Translations under genes and position numbers: made by a program
The notes under the pieces: generated by a model
What the model saw: only the letters and a program-made list of their open reading frames with translations
What the model was told of the DNA's origin: nothing
Databases searched by the model: none
From: an uncultured Erysipelotrichaceae bacterium
GTDB lineage: Bacteria > Bacillota_I > Bacilli_A > RF39 > UBA660
Direction: 5' to 3'
DNA length: 19,442 bases
NCBI GenBank assembly: GCA_902783435.1
Contig: CACZQV010000005.1
Span: 1 to 19,442 of the forward strand
Shown: positions 6,292 through 12,237 of the stretch, piece after piece
How positions within the stretch are numbered: the first letter of the stretch is position 1
Layout of the letters: every line of letters begins with the position of its first letter

Positions 6292-7362
6292 ATGAATATA
6301 AATTTAATAACTATAATTTTAGCACAAGTATTTGGTATTATATCATGGTTACTATTATTATATAGTTATACCAAAGAAGATATAGATGAACTACTATATA
6401 TTCAAATACTAGTATGCTTATTTGATGTAATATCATATTTCTTATTAGGCGCAGATGCAGGTTTACTTATATGTTTAGTAGAATTAATAAAAACTATTCT
6501 ATATTATAAAACAGATAAAGATAGACTTATATTTAGAGTGGGATTAGTATTTTATATTATGATAGGTTTCCTAACTATAAGAACATGGTATGCAATACTA
6601 CCAGTAGTAGCCAGTGTAATAGATTCATTTGGGGTATCAAAAGATTCTAAATCAGCTAATATTTGTTCTATTATATCTAATACACTATGGACCATATATG
6701 ATATTTTAATTTTATCTTATATAGGAGCATTAAACGATGTAGTAGTAATTATATGTAATATAAGTGTTCTATTCTTAGGATATTCAAGAATAATGCATAT
6801 AACTAAATTTAGAATTGTTAAATATAATTACCTAACAAAGAATACACTTAATAAAATATTTAATTTAGATAAAAAAAACTTTGGTGAAGATAATACATGG
6901 GATAAGAAATACCAATTAGATGTATATAAAAAGAATAAAGATTCATTATTTGTAATTAAATATAAACATGAATTTGTAGGTTATATTAATTATATAAATG
7001 TAATAGAAGAAGAATATGAAAGATTAAAAAGAATAAGAAAAATACCAGATATTATAGATTTAAATAAAATAATAAAATTTAAAACTAATAGAAAAAACTA
7101 TATACTAATAGAATCTATTAATATAAAGAAAGAATATGAAAAAGAACAATCTATAGAATTAATACATAAAAAAATAAAAAGTTTTATTAATATTAAACAT
7201 AGACAAAGAGTATATATAAATGGAATTATCTTCTTTGCTACAAGTAAATTTGAAAAAGAAATATGTGAATATATGAAATGTACTAAACTAAAAGACGTAG
7301 AAGATAATACTTCAATATATGAATTATCAATAGAAGAAATAAGAAAAGATTACTTAGTGTAA
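6292..7362 (+). CDS. YgjV-like membrane domain fused to a GNAT-like domain
   Basis: ATG 6292; 356 residues. The first 170 residues contain about six hydrophobic segments with the look of the YgjV inner-membrane family (ISYFLLGADAGLLIC, WYAILPVVASVIDSFG, LWTIYDILILSYIGALNDVV). After a short linker, residues about 185-356 resemble a GNAT acetyltransferase: LFVIKYKHEFVGYINYINV like the central strands, then LIESINIKKEYEKEQSIELIHKKIKSF in the place of the acyl-CoA-binding loop and helix, then ICEYMKCTKLKDVEDN near the end. The usual Q/R-x-x-G-x-G/A loop is not clearly kept, so acetyltransferase activity is uncertain. The join is within one uninterrupted frame. It would put a soluble catalytic-type domain at the membrane. 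Substrate unknown. Confidence 0.65.
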   Translation: MNINLITIILAQVFGIISWLLLLYSYTKEDIDELLYIQILVCLFDVISYFLLGADAGLLICLVELIKTILYYKTDKDRLIFRVGLVFYIMIGFLTIRTWYAILPVVASVIDSFGVSKDSKSANICSIISNTLWTIYDILILSYIGALNDVVVIICNISVLFLGYSRIMHITKFRIVKYNYLTKNTLNKIFNLDKKNFGEDNTWDKKYQLDVYKKNKDSLFVIKYKHEFVGYINYINVIEEEYERLKRIRKIPDIIDLNKIIKFKTNRKNYILIESINIKKEYEKEQSIELIHKKIKSFINIKHRQRVYINGIIFFATSKFEKEICEYMKCTKLKDVEDNTSIYELSIEEIRKDYLV

Positions 7363-7370
7363 TCTTTTTC
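7344..7370 (+). terminator. Intrinsic terminator overlapping the end of the YgjV-GNAT gene
   Basis: Perfect 10-bp stem 7344-7353/7359-7368 with loop TTAGT. The TAA stop (7360-7362) lies in the 3' arm, so the last codons encode the terminator. Confidence 0.88.
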
Positions 7371-7373
7371 TTA

Positions 7374-7382
7374 TGTTATAAT
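7374..7382 (+). promoter_or_regulatory. Extended -10 promoter for the pyrophosphatase gene
   Basis: TATGTTATAAT with TATAAT at 7377-7382. There is no good -35 at 17 bases, where the upstream terminator lies. The expected mRNA leader is about 12 bases. Confidence 0.65.
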
Positions 7383-7400
7383 AAAAAAAGAGGTGATACT

Positions 7401-7739
7401 ATGGATAATATAGATTATATTGGAAAAACATTATATATTAAAATAGATAGACCATTTGGTACAAAGCATCCAAAACATGGATTTATATATCCAGTAAATT
7501 ATGGATATGTACCAAACACAATAAGTGGAGATGGAGAAGAATTAGATGCTTACTTATTAGGTATATTTGAACCAGTAGATGAATATGAAGGTAAGTGTAT
7601 CGCAATAATTCATAGAACTAATGATAATGATGATAAATTAGTTGTAGTACCAGAGAATAAAGATTATACAAATGATCAAATAGAAGCATTAACAGAATTT
7701 CAAGAACAGTACTTTACACATAAAATATTAAGGAAATAA
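7401..7739 (+). CDS. ppa: Short family I inorganic pyrophosphatase
   Basis: ATG 7401 with AGAGGTGAT just upstream; 112 residues, against about 170-180 for usual bacterial family I enzymes. The core is recognisable: IDRPFGTKHP, FIYPVNYGYVPNT (residues 28-40), the metal-site segment DGEELDAYLLG (44-54), and the downstream NDNDDKLVVVP (74-84) that matches the D-x(4)-D-x-K element. Known role: hydrolysing pyrophosphate to phosphate, driving biosynthesis. In the classical signature D-G-D-P-x-D the middle Asp is a metal ligand; here it is Glu46, with D44 and D49 kept. It is encoded alone, between two terminators. Assignment is good, but the activity of this short form is inferred. Confidence 0.85.
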   Translation: MDNIDYIGKTLYIKIDRPFGTKHPKHGFIYPVNYGYVPNTISGDGEELDAYLLGIFEPVDEYEGKCIAIIHRTNDNDDKLVVVPENKDYTNDQIEALTEFQEQYFTHKILRK

Positions 7740-7754
7740 GGTAATAATATGATA

Positions 7755-7795
7755 GTAAATAAAAACACTAATAAATAGTTAGTGTTTTTATTTAC
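7755..7795 (+). terminator. Long perfect hairpin terminator after the pyrophosphatase gene
   Basis: A perfect 17-bp stem 7755-7771/7779-7795 with loop TAAATAG. The 3' arm carries T-rich sequence; the hairpin is nearly symmetrical and could work in both directions. Confidence 0.85.
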
Positions 7796-7801
7796 AATAG
7801 A

Positions 7802-7810
7802 TGTTATAAT
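7802..7810 (+). promoter_or_regulatory. Extended -10 promoter for the coiled, C-terminally anchored protein
   Basis: GATGTTATAAT with TATAAT at 7805-7810, 22 bases before ATG 7833. It has no clear -35. Confidence 0.65.
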
Positions 7811-7832
7811 AAATAATAGAGAGGGTGTAACT

Positions 7833-8780
7833 ATGGGTCCTAGAGAAGTAGCTATAAGAGAATATTTCTTATATAAACTAGAAAGATTAAAGAAGAAAAA
7901 TATATATTTAGATAAAGAACAAATAAATAAAGCAGTAGATAAATATGCATCAAAACCATGGAATATGAGAGATATAGAAAAACAAATAGATAAAGATATA
8001 GAAGAAATACTCGCAAACAATGAAATATTAAACCAACTTCGCGAAGAAACTATTAAAAAAATAGATGCGAATAAAGAAATAAGTGATATTCCACTTGAAT
8101 ATACAGGTATAGAAATAAGTAATGAAACAGCAGATATGATGAAAATAAAAGATGCATCTACACCAGAAGAATTAAAAGAAAATATTAATGAATCATCAAA
8201 AACTTCTCCTACATTAGATGATTTAAAATATACTGATAAACAAGTATTAAATGCAAAAAGTGAAATATTTAAAACATATCAAGATACAGAAATAGATAAG
8301 AATGACTATCAAAAAGATTCCAGTACTATGATTAAAAAGAAAATGGAATACTTAAAAGATAAAGGAGAAGTAACAGAAAAAGAAACAAAAAAAGTAGATG
8401 AAATAGTAGAAAAATCTTCTACTACTGATCAAGTTATTAATAAAGTAAGAAATAATTTTGAAGAAAATGATGCCCATGATATCTATGAAACAATAAATGA
8501 AGATACTCCTATAGAAGAATCTGGTATTAAACAAACAACAAACAATCCAAATATCAATCCATTTGATAATAAAGAAGATCAGTTAAATGATATGTTTGTA
8601 GAAAAACAACCACCAAAAGAGGTCAAAGAAACATCAAAAGAAAAACCAAAAACATATATAAAAACAGAAATACCAAATGAAGGAACAGAATCAGGATTTG
8701 TTTCATTAGTATTAATATCTATTAGTATATTAATAGTTATGGCAATAATAATAGGAACACTATTAGTAATAACATCATAA
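7833..8780 (+). CDS. Lys/Glu-rich coiled protein with single C-terminal membrane anchor
   Basis: I start at ATG 7833 behind GAGAGGGTG; an in-frame GTG further upstream at 7782 lies inside the terminator hairpin before the promoter, and is rejected. 315 residues. Residues 1-75 are helical and charged, with regular Lys/Glu/Asp spacing (EYFLYKLERLKKKN, MRDIEKQIDKDIEEIL). Residues 75-285 are acidic, Thr/Asn/Asp-rich and probably disordered. The last 25 residues form one hydrophobic helix (FVSLVLISISILIVMAIIIGTL) with a very short tail, giving a tail-anchored topology with the bulk in the cytoplasm. No enzymatic motif and no family that I recognise. Monocistronic. Confidence 0.78.
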   Translation: MGPREVAIREYFLYKLERLKKKNIYLDKEQINKAVDKYASKPWNMRDIEKQIDKDIEEILANNEILNQLREETIKKIDANKEISDIPLEYTGIEISNETADMMKIKDASTPEELKENINESSKTSPTLDDLKYTDKQVLNAKSEIFKTYQDTEIDKNDYQKDSSTMIKKKMEYLKDKGEVTEKETKKVDEIVEKSSTTDQVINKVRNNFEENDAHDIYETINEDTPIEESGIKQTTNNPNINPFDNKEDQLNDMFVEKQPPKEVKETSKEKPKTYIKTEIPNEGTESGFVSLVLISISILIVMAIIIGTLLVITS

Positions 8781-8815
8781 AAAATAATGAGCATAACTCA
8801 TTATTTTTATTTTAC
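8781..8815 (+). terminator. Bidirectional terminator between convergent genes
   Basis: Perfect 12-bp stem 8781-8792/8798-8809 with loop CATAA; A-rich on one side and T-rich on the other. It serves the plus gene ending at 8780 and the minus gene ending at 8807, whose stop is inside it. Confidence 0.88.
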
Positions 8816-9028
8816 AATATTATTAATAAACTTATATTTATATTTTTTCTTTACTTTTAAATAAATATAAGTAGAATTAACCATTTCTCCAGTTTCACCT
8901 TTAAATACTGCAATATAGTCATCTGAAAATTCTATATCATTATCCTGATTATATGAATAAACTACAAATACTATCTGAGTAATGACTATTAAAACTGCAA
9001 GTACAATGAATAAATAACGTTTCTTCAT
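8807..9028 (-). CDS. Small single-pass membrane or secreted protein
   Basis: 73 residues from ATG 9028 on the minus strand, with an AGGAAG-like ribosome site upstream. Residues 5-25 form a hydrophobic helix after MKKR, so it is a signal anchor or uncleaved signal peptide; there is no lipobox Cys. The remaining 48 residues (FSDDYIAVFKGETGEMVNSTYIYLKVKKKYKYKF) are likely outside the cell, acidic first and then basic. It has a promoter and a shared terminator, which supports a real gene. Function unknown. Confidence 0.7.
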   Translation of the reverse strand: MKKRYLFIVLAVLIVITQIVFVVYSYNQDNDIEFSDDYIAVFKGETGEMVNSTYIYLKVKKKYKYKFINNIVK

Positions 9029-9047
9029 CCTATAACTTCCTATTTTA

Positions 9048-9056
9048 ATTATGGCA
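9048..9056 (-). promoter_or_regulatory. Extended -10 promoter of the small membrane protein gene (minus strand)
   Basis: On the minus strand TGCCATAAT gives a CATAAT -10 at 9048-9053 with TG upstream, 20 bases before the ATG. It is divergent from the Nudix promoter. Confidence 0.55.
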
Positions 9057-9098
9057 TAAATAAAATGTTTATATATGTCAATTAAATAAATAATATTG

Positions 9099-9107
9099 TG
9101 ATATACT
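9099..9107 (+). promoter_or_regulatory. Extended -10 promoter of the Nudix gene
   Basis: TGATATACT, with TATACT at 9102-9107, 17 bases before ATG 9124. No strong -35. Confidence 0.6.
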
Positions 9108-9123
9108 AAGAGCGGGTGATAAT

Positions 9124-9537
9124 ATGTTTGAATTAAAACTATATGATTTAGGCTATTGTGAAGATAAAGAATTAACTAGAGTAGTATGTGTATCAAGATA
9201 TAAAGATAAATATGTATTTTCATATAACAAAAAAAGAAATGGTTGGGAAATACCAGGAGGACATATAGAAGAAAATGAAACATGGGAAGAAGCAGCTAAA
9301 AGAGAAATGTATGAAGAAACAGGGGCTACTAAAATAAAAGTAGAACCTATATGTGTATATAAAATAAGTACATTTGGATTATTATGTTACTGTGAAATAT
9401 TAGAATTAGATGAATTACCAAAAGAATATGAAATGGAACAAATAATATTTAGTGATACTCTTCCAGATAATTTAACATTTCCTGAATCGTTTAAAATATA
9501 TTTTGAAACAGTAAAAAATAAAAAGGGCTTTAAATAA
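9124..9537 (+). CDS. Nudix hydrolase
   Basis: ATG 9124 behind AGCGGGTGATA; 137 residues. A perfect Nudix box (G-x5-E-x7-REUxEExGU) is at about residues 45-68: GGHIEENETWEEAAKREMYEETGA split as G, HIEEN, E, TWEEAAK, then REMYEETGA. All metal-binding Glu residues are kept. It is preceded by a strand ending NGWEIPGG, as in the fold. Known role: hydrolysing nucleoside diphosphate-linked compounds, here perhaps damaged or non-canonical nucleotides. The neighbouring NDT-Maf fusion has its own promoter but a related role. Specific substrate unknown. Confidence 0.92.
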   Translation: MFELKLYDLGYCEDKELTRVVCVSRYKDKYVFSYNKKRNGWEIPGGHIEENETWEEAAKREMYEETGATKIKVEPICVYKISTFGLLCYCEILELDELPKEYEMEQIIFSDTLPDNLTFPESFKIYFETVKNKKGFK

Positions 9538-9540
9538 AAT

Positions 9541-9550
9541 ATGTTATAAT
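9541..9550 (+). promoter_or_regulatory. Extended -10 promoter of the NDT-Maf gene
   Basis: ATGTTATAAT, TATAAT at 9545-9550, 18 bases before ATG 9569. The gene can also be reached by read-through from the Nudix gene, since no terminator is seen. Confidence 0.7.
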
Positions 9551-9568
9551 AACTTTGGAGGTAAAAAA

Positions 9569-10642
9569 ATGAAGGAATTAGCAAAAAGAGCAGAAATTTC
9601 TTATGAAAGAAAACCAAAAACATTACATTCATTCTTCGCATTAAAATTTCATGATGGAGATGAAGATCTAGAAAAAGTAAATTCTATAGAAAAAGCTTTA
9701 AATGAAGCAGGGATCGAAATAACTTTAATGGCTAGAGATGTAGAAAAATGGGGTGAAGCTGAAATACCAGAAGGTAAAGCTTTAATGAGAGATTATGCTT
9801 TTCCAGCAATGTTACAATGTGATTGTAATATAATTGAATTTAGTGAAAAGGGTGTTGGACTAGGTATGAATGGTGGATTTTGCTATGCAAAAGGAAAACC
9901 TATTTATATAATTGCTAAGACTGGTAGTGATATATCTACTACAATGGCTAATGTAGCTGATGAAATAATCTTCTATGATAAGCCAGAAGATTTAGTAGAA
10001 CCATTTAAGAAGATTGTTAATAATTTTCCTCGTGTAATATTAGCTTCAAAATCAGTTTTTCGTAAACAACAAATGATTGATAATAGTATTCCATTTGAAG
10101 TAATAGTAAGTGATGCTGATGAAACACCAGATGAAAGTAAATCATTTAAAAATCAATTAGCAGAAATATCTATGAGAAAAGCACAAAAAGTTTTTGAAGA
10201 AACAAAAGAAAGAGGATTAAGATTAATAGTAGCTGGAGATTTAAATATAGTATTTGAAAATGAAATGTATGGAAAACCAAAAACAATAGAAGAAGCTCGT
10301 GAACTATTAATTAGAATGAGAGGTTCAGAAGAAGTATATGCCTATACTGGTAATGCAATTCTTTTAGCAGAAAAAGATGAAATACTTCAAAGTATCAATG
10401 TAACAGATACTGCTAGATTAAGCGTAGATAATATTTCTGATGAACAATTAGAAGAATACTTAAAGGATGAAAAATGTTTAACTGTTTGTGGAGGAATCTT
10501 TATTAGTACATGTACATTTGTTCATCTGAAAGAAGGACGTTTATCTACTGCTAGAGGAATGACTTTAGAATATGCACAAGAATTAATGAAAAGTCTTCAA
10601 CCAGATAGAAATGAAAAACAAAAACAATTAATTAAAAAATAA
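9569..10642 (+). CDS. Fusion of nucleoside deoxyribosyltransferase-like and Maf-like nucleotide pyrophosphatase domains
   Basis: ATG 9569 with GGAGGT at 9557-9562; 357 residues. Residues 15-150 look like the nucleoside 2-deoxyribosyltransferase/Rcl fold: SFFALKF at the first strand, CDCNIIEFSEKGVGLGMNGG and YAKGKPIYIIAKTG around residues 84-118. In that family a catalytic Glu follows the GxG region; here the aligned position looks like Asn101, so activity is doubtful. Residues 154-345 match Maf/Ham1-type nucleotide pyrophosphatases: RVILASKSVFRKQ (S160, S162, R165), the segment SDADETPDES, AGDLNIVFENEMYGKPKT with D224, K236 and P237, and the late CGGIFIS. Known Maf role: hydrolysing modified or canonical NTPs as house-cleaning. 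The fusion suggests salvage or sanitation of odd nucleotides, next to a Nudix enzyme. Coupling is inferred. Confidence 0.75.
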   Translation: MKELAKRAEISYERKPKTLHSFFALKFHDGDEDLEKVNSIEKALNEAGIEITLMARDVEKWGEAEIPEGKALMRDYAFPAMLQCDCNIIEFSEKGVGLGMNGGFCYAKGKPIYIIAKTGSDISTTMANVADEIIFYDKPEDLVEPFKKIVNNFPRVILASKSVFRKQQMIDNSIPFEVIVSDADETPDESKSFKNQLAEISMRKAQKVFEETKERGLRLIVAGDLNIVFENEMYGKPKTIEEARELLIRMRGSEEVYAYTGNAILLAEKDEILQSINVTDTARLSVDNISDEQLEEYLKDEKCLTVCGGIFISTCTFVHLKEGRLSTARGMTLEYAQELMKSLQPDRNEKQKQLIKK

Positions 10643-10644
10643 TA

Positions 10645-10678
10645 AAAATCACTAACAACGTTAGTGATTTTATTTACT
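10645..10678 (+). terminator. Intrinsic terminator after the NDT-Maf gene
   Basis: Perfect 12-bp stem 10645-10656/10660-10671, loop AAC, T-rich 3' arm. Confidence 0.88.
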
Positions 10679-10683
10679 TATAA

Positions 10684-10799
10684 TGGTAAAATATACATAT
10701 ATATGTTAAATGTTATCAAAACGGGCGAATATTCCAGTTAAAATTGGTAGAGAATATATTTTAAATATCATATGATTGTATTCGAAAGAAGGGATGATT
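10684..10799 (+). promoter_or_regulatory. Promoter and unusually long leader of the XRE regulator gene
   Basis: TGGTAAAAT (TAAAAT 10687-10692) resembles the extended -10 used elsewhere, which would give a leader of about 100 bases. The leader is longer than others here and includes a small GC-containing patch (ACGGGCG, 10721-10727) and a possible imperfect hairpin (10729-10734 with 10752-10757). It may hold an operator for autoregulation, but no clear symmetric site is seen. Confidence 0.4.
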
Positions 10800-11390
10800 A
10801 TGGAAATCGGAAGAAAGATTATGGACCTAAGAAAAAAGAATGGTCTATCACAAGAAGAACTTGCAGAAAAAATTGGAGTTGCAAGACAAACAATTTCAAA
10901 ATGGGAATTAGGAGAAACATCACCAGATTTGAAACAATCAAAAGAGTTATCAAAAATATTTAAAGTTAGTTTAGATGAATTAACAAATAATGATATTAAA
11001 GATATTTTGGTTGAAAAGACATCTAATACAGAAAAACTTGCTGGGTTAATTTTAAAATTATTAAAAGTAATGATTATATTTATAATAGTAGCACCTATAC
11101 TATTAATTACATTAAGAATTATATTTAAAAATATTCATGAACATAATTCTGGAAGATTAATGAATGTTAGTATTGAATGTACATTACATGATGAAAAATA
11201 TAGTTATGAATTCAACTATTATGAAACAACCGGAGAAATAAAAGAAGCAGGTGGGGATGGATATTTATCAAATGTTACTGATGTTACTAAATCAGGAGAT
11301 GCATATCAAGCATTAGATATAATAGATGCCTATGTAAAAAATAATGGTGGAACATGTAAAAAAAGTGAACCTAAACCATATAAAGAATAA
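10800..11390 (+). CDS. XRE-family transcription regulator with membrane anchor and external domain
   Basis: I start at ATG 10800 behind AAGAAGGG; the in-frame ATG at 10794 overlaps the ribosome site and TTG 10776 precedes it. 196 residues. Residues 4-58 are a helix-turn-helix of the XRE/Cro type ([29 protein letters not shown]). Residues 84-105 form one hydrophobic helix ([20 protein letters not shown]). The C-terminal 90 residues are polar, with [20 protein letters not shown] and a Gly-rich turn, likely outside the cell. The topology suggests a one-component regulator that senses an external signal; this is inferred. DNA-binding targets are unknown; its own leader is a candidate. Confidence 0.85.
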   Translation: MEIGRKIMDLRKKNGLSQEELAEKIGVARQTISKWELGETSPDLKQSKELSKIFKVSLDELTNNDIKDILVEKTSNTEKLAGLILKLLKVMIIFIIVAPILLITLRIIFKNIHEHNSGRLMNVSIECTLHDEKYSYEFNYYETTGEIKEAGGDGYLSNVTDVTKSGDAYQALDIIDAYVKNNGGTCKKSEPKPYKE

Positions 11391-11392
11391 TA

Positions 11393-11418
11393 AAAAAACT
11401 AGAGTAATCTAGTTTTTT
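11393..11418 (+). terminator. Convergent terminator between the XRE gene and the minus-strand block
   Basis: Perfect 11-bp stem 11393-11403/11408-11418, loop GTAA. The stop codon of the minus gene lies in the hairpin (11409-11411), so one hairpin serves both directions. Confidence 0.88.
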
Positions 11419-11621
11419 GTTTCATTATCATTATTTCCAAAACTTTGTGCTATATCTTTTTGCAATACATAGTTAGCTTCAGTAATTGTTTTAACAGATG
11501 GATCTATTTTTTTAGCTCTTTCAATAACTGATTTGTTTTGCTTTACCCAGTAAACCATTGTTAATGTAAAAAGTATTACAAAAATAACACCCATGATTAT
11601 AAATGGTAAAAAATCACTCAT
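11409..11621 (-). CDS. Small single-pass membrane protein, 70 aa
   Basis: Starts at the minus-strand ATG ending at 11621, with AGAAGGGAG nine bases upstream. Residues 5-27 are a hydrophobic helix (LPFIIMGVIFVILFTLTMVYWV) followed by a basic, helical cytoplasmic-type tail (KQNKSVIERAKKIDPSVKTITEANY). No recognised domain. A strong promoter (11644-11672) and a shared terminator support expression. Confidence 0.78.
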   Translation of the reverse strand: MSDFLPFIIMGVIFVILFTLTMVYWVKQNKSVIERAKKIDPSVKTITEANYVLQKDIAQSFGNNDNETKN

Positions 11622-11643
11622 TTTTTATGCTCCCTTCTACATA

Positions 11644-11672
11644 ATTATATATTTAAGAAAAATTGAAGTCAA
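11644..11672 (-). promoter_or_regulatory. Sigma-A promoter of the 70-aa membrane protein (minus strand)
   Basis: On the minus strand TTGACT (11667-11672), 17-base spacer, TATAAT (11644-11649). Confidence 0.85.
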
Positions 11673-11687
11673 TAATACAAAAAATTA

Positions 11688-12077
11688 TTAATTCTCATGT
11701 ACAACTAATTCATCATATCCTGTTGACTCATCAAATTCTCTATTAAATTTTATATCGTCAAATATTGTTAGACATACTTCTGCAGTTGTATTTACAATAC
11801 ACCCATTCTTTAAATGACCACCTATAGTATTACCATCTTCATCTGAAACAGAAATATGAATATGAACACCATCTGGAGATAATGTACCAGTAACACTAAC
11901 TATTTCAAACATACCATCTTGTTCTAAAATACTTTCTCCATCAGCTAAACGAATTACTAATTTACTTAAACAACCAACTGAACAAATAACAACTCCAGAA
12001 ACATTATTATCAATAGCGTATTTTTCTATTTCTTCTTTTAAGTCCATACCTTTTATTAAACGAAAACACTTATACAT
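11688..12077 (-). CDS. PPC-domain (DUF296) protein
   Basis: I start at the ATG ending at 12077, nine bases after AGGAGG; the longer frame begins upstream of that site and the -10 box is inside it. 129 residues. The sequence follows the PPC/DUF296 fold: FRLIKGMDLKEEI near the start, SGVVICSVGCLSKLVIR (residues 28-44), GMFEIVSVTGTLS, then HIHISVSDEDGNTIGGHL and a final TAEVCLTIF. The two His of HIHIS and the GGH motif match the conserved metal-type site of this family. Prokaryotic PPC proteins are small trimeric cytoplasmic proteins of unclear function; the plant versions bind AT-rich DNA through other domains. Confidence 0.88.
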   Translation of the reverse strand: MYKCFRLIKGMDLKEEIEKYAIDNNVSGVVICSVGCLSKLVIRLADGESILEQDGMFEIVSVTGTLSPDGVHIHISVSDEDGNTIGGHLKNGCIVNTTAEVCLTIFDDIKFNREFDESTGYDELVVHEN

Positions 12078-12098
12078 TATATTCATCCTCCTACAAAA

Positions 12099-12108
12099 AT
12101 TATAACAT
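12099..12108 (-). promoter_or_regulatory. Extended -10 promoter of the PPC gene (minus strand)
   Basis: The minus strand reads TATGTTATAAT with TATAAT at 12099-12104, 22 bases before the start. Confidence 0.7.
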
Positions 12109-12129
12109 AAAAAGTAGCTCAAGAGCTAC
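12109..12129 (-). terminator. Hairpin terminator upstream of the PPC gene (minus strand)
   Basis: An inverted repeat GTAGCTC/GAGCTAC, followed on the minus strand by TTTTT. It stops transcripts coming from the nuclease region and overlaps the PPC promoter. Confidence 0.75.
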
Positions 12130-12202
12130 CTTTATATTCAAATGGCAGAGCTTAAGCATTCAAAAGTGAACTTTCAACATCATCAAGAAGAATAGAATTT
12201 AT
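12130..12202. other. Gene-free spacer beside the nuclease gene, with left copy of a 10-bp repeat
   Basis: No ORF with a ribosome site. Contains CAAATGGCAG at 12139-12148, also found at the 3' end of tRNA-Trp (15169-15178). One minus-strand frame reads NSILLDDVESSLLNA before a stop, which could be the fossil end of a displaced gene but is too short to prove. Confidence 0.4.
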
Positions 12203-12208
12203 TAATAC

Positions 12209-12237
12209 AAAAAAGAGTTGAGAATAAACTCAAACTC
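12209..12237 (-). terminator. Terminator of the exonuclease/nuclease gene (minus strand)
   Basis: On the minus strand GAGTTTGAG and CTCAACTC form an 8-bp stem with one bulged T, followed by T residues at 12209-12214. The TGA stop (12230-12232) lies at the loop side of the upstream arm. Confidence 0.75.

Noticed and set aside
7782..7832. Upstream GTG start for the coiled protein
   Set aside because: It lies in the terminator hairpin before the promoter -10 box; ATG 7833 has a proper ribosome site.
8352..8534. Antisense open frames within the coiled protein gene
   Set aside because: Phe/Ile/Tyr-rich shadow frames without ribosome sites.
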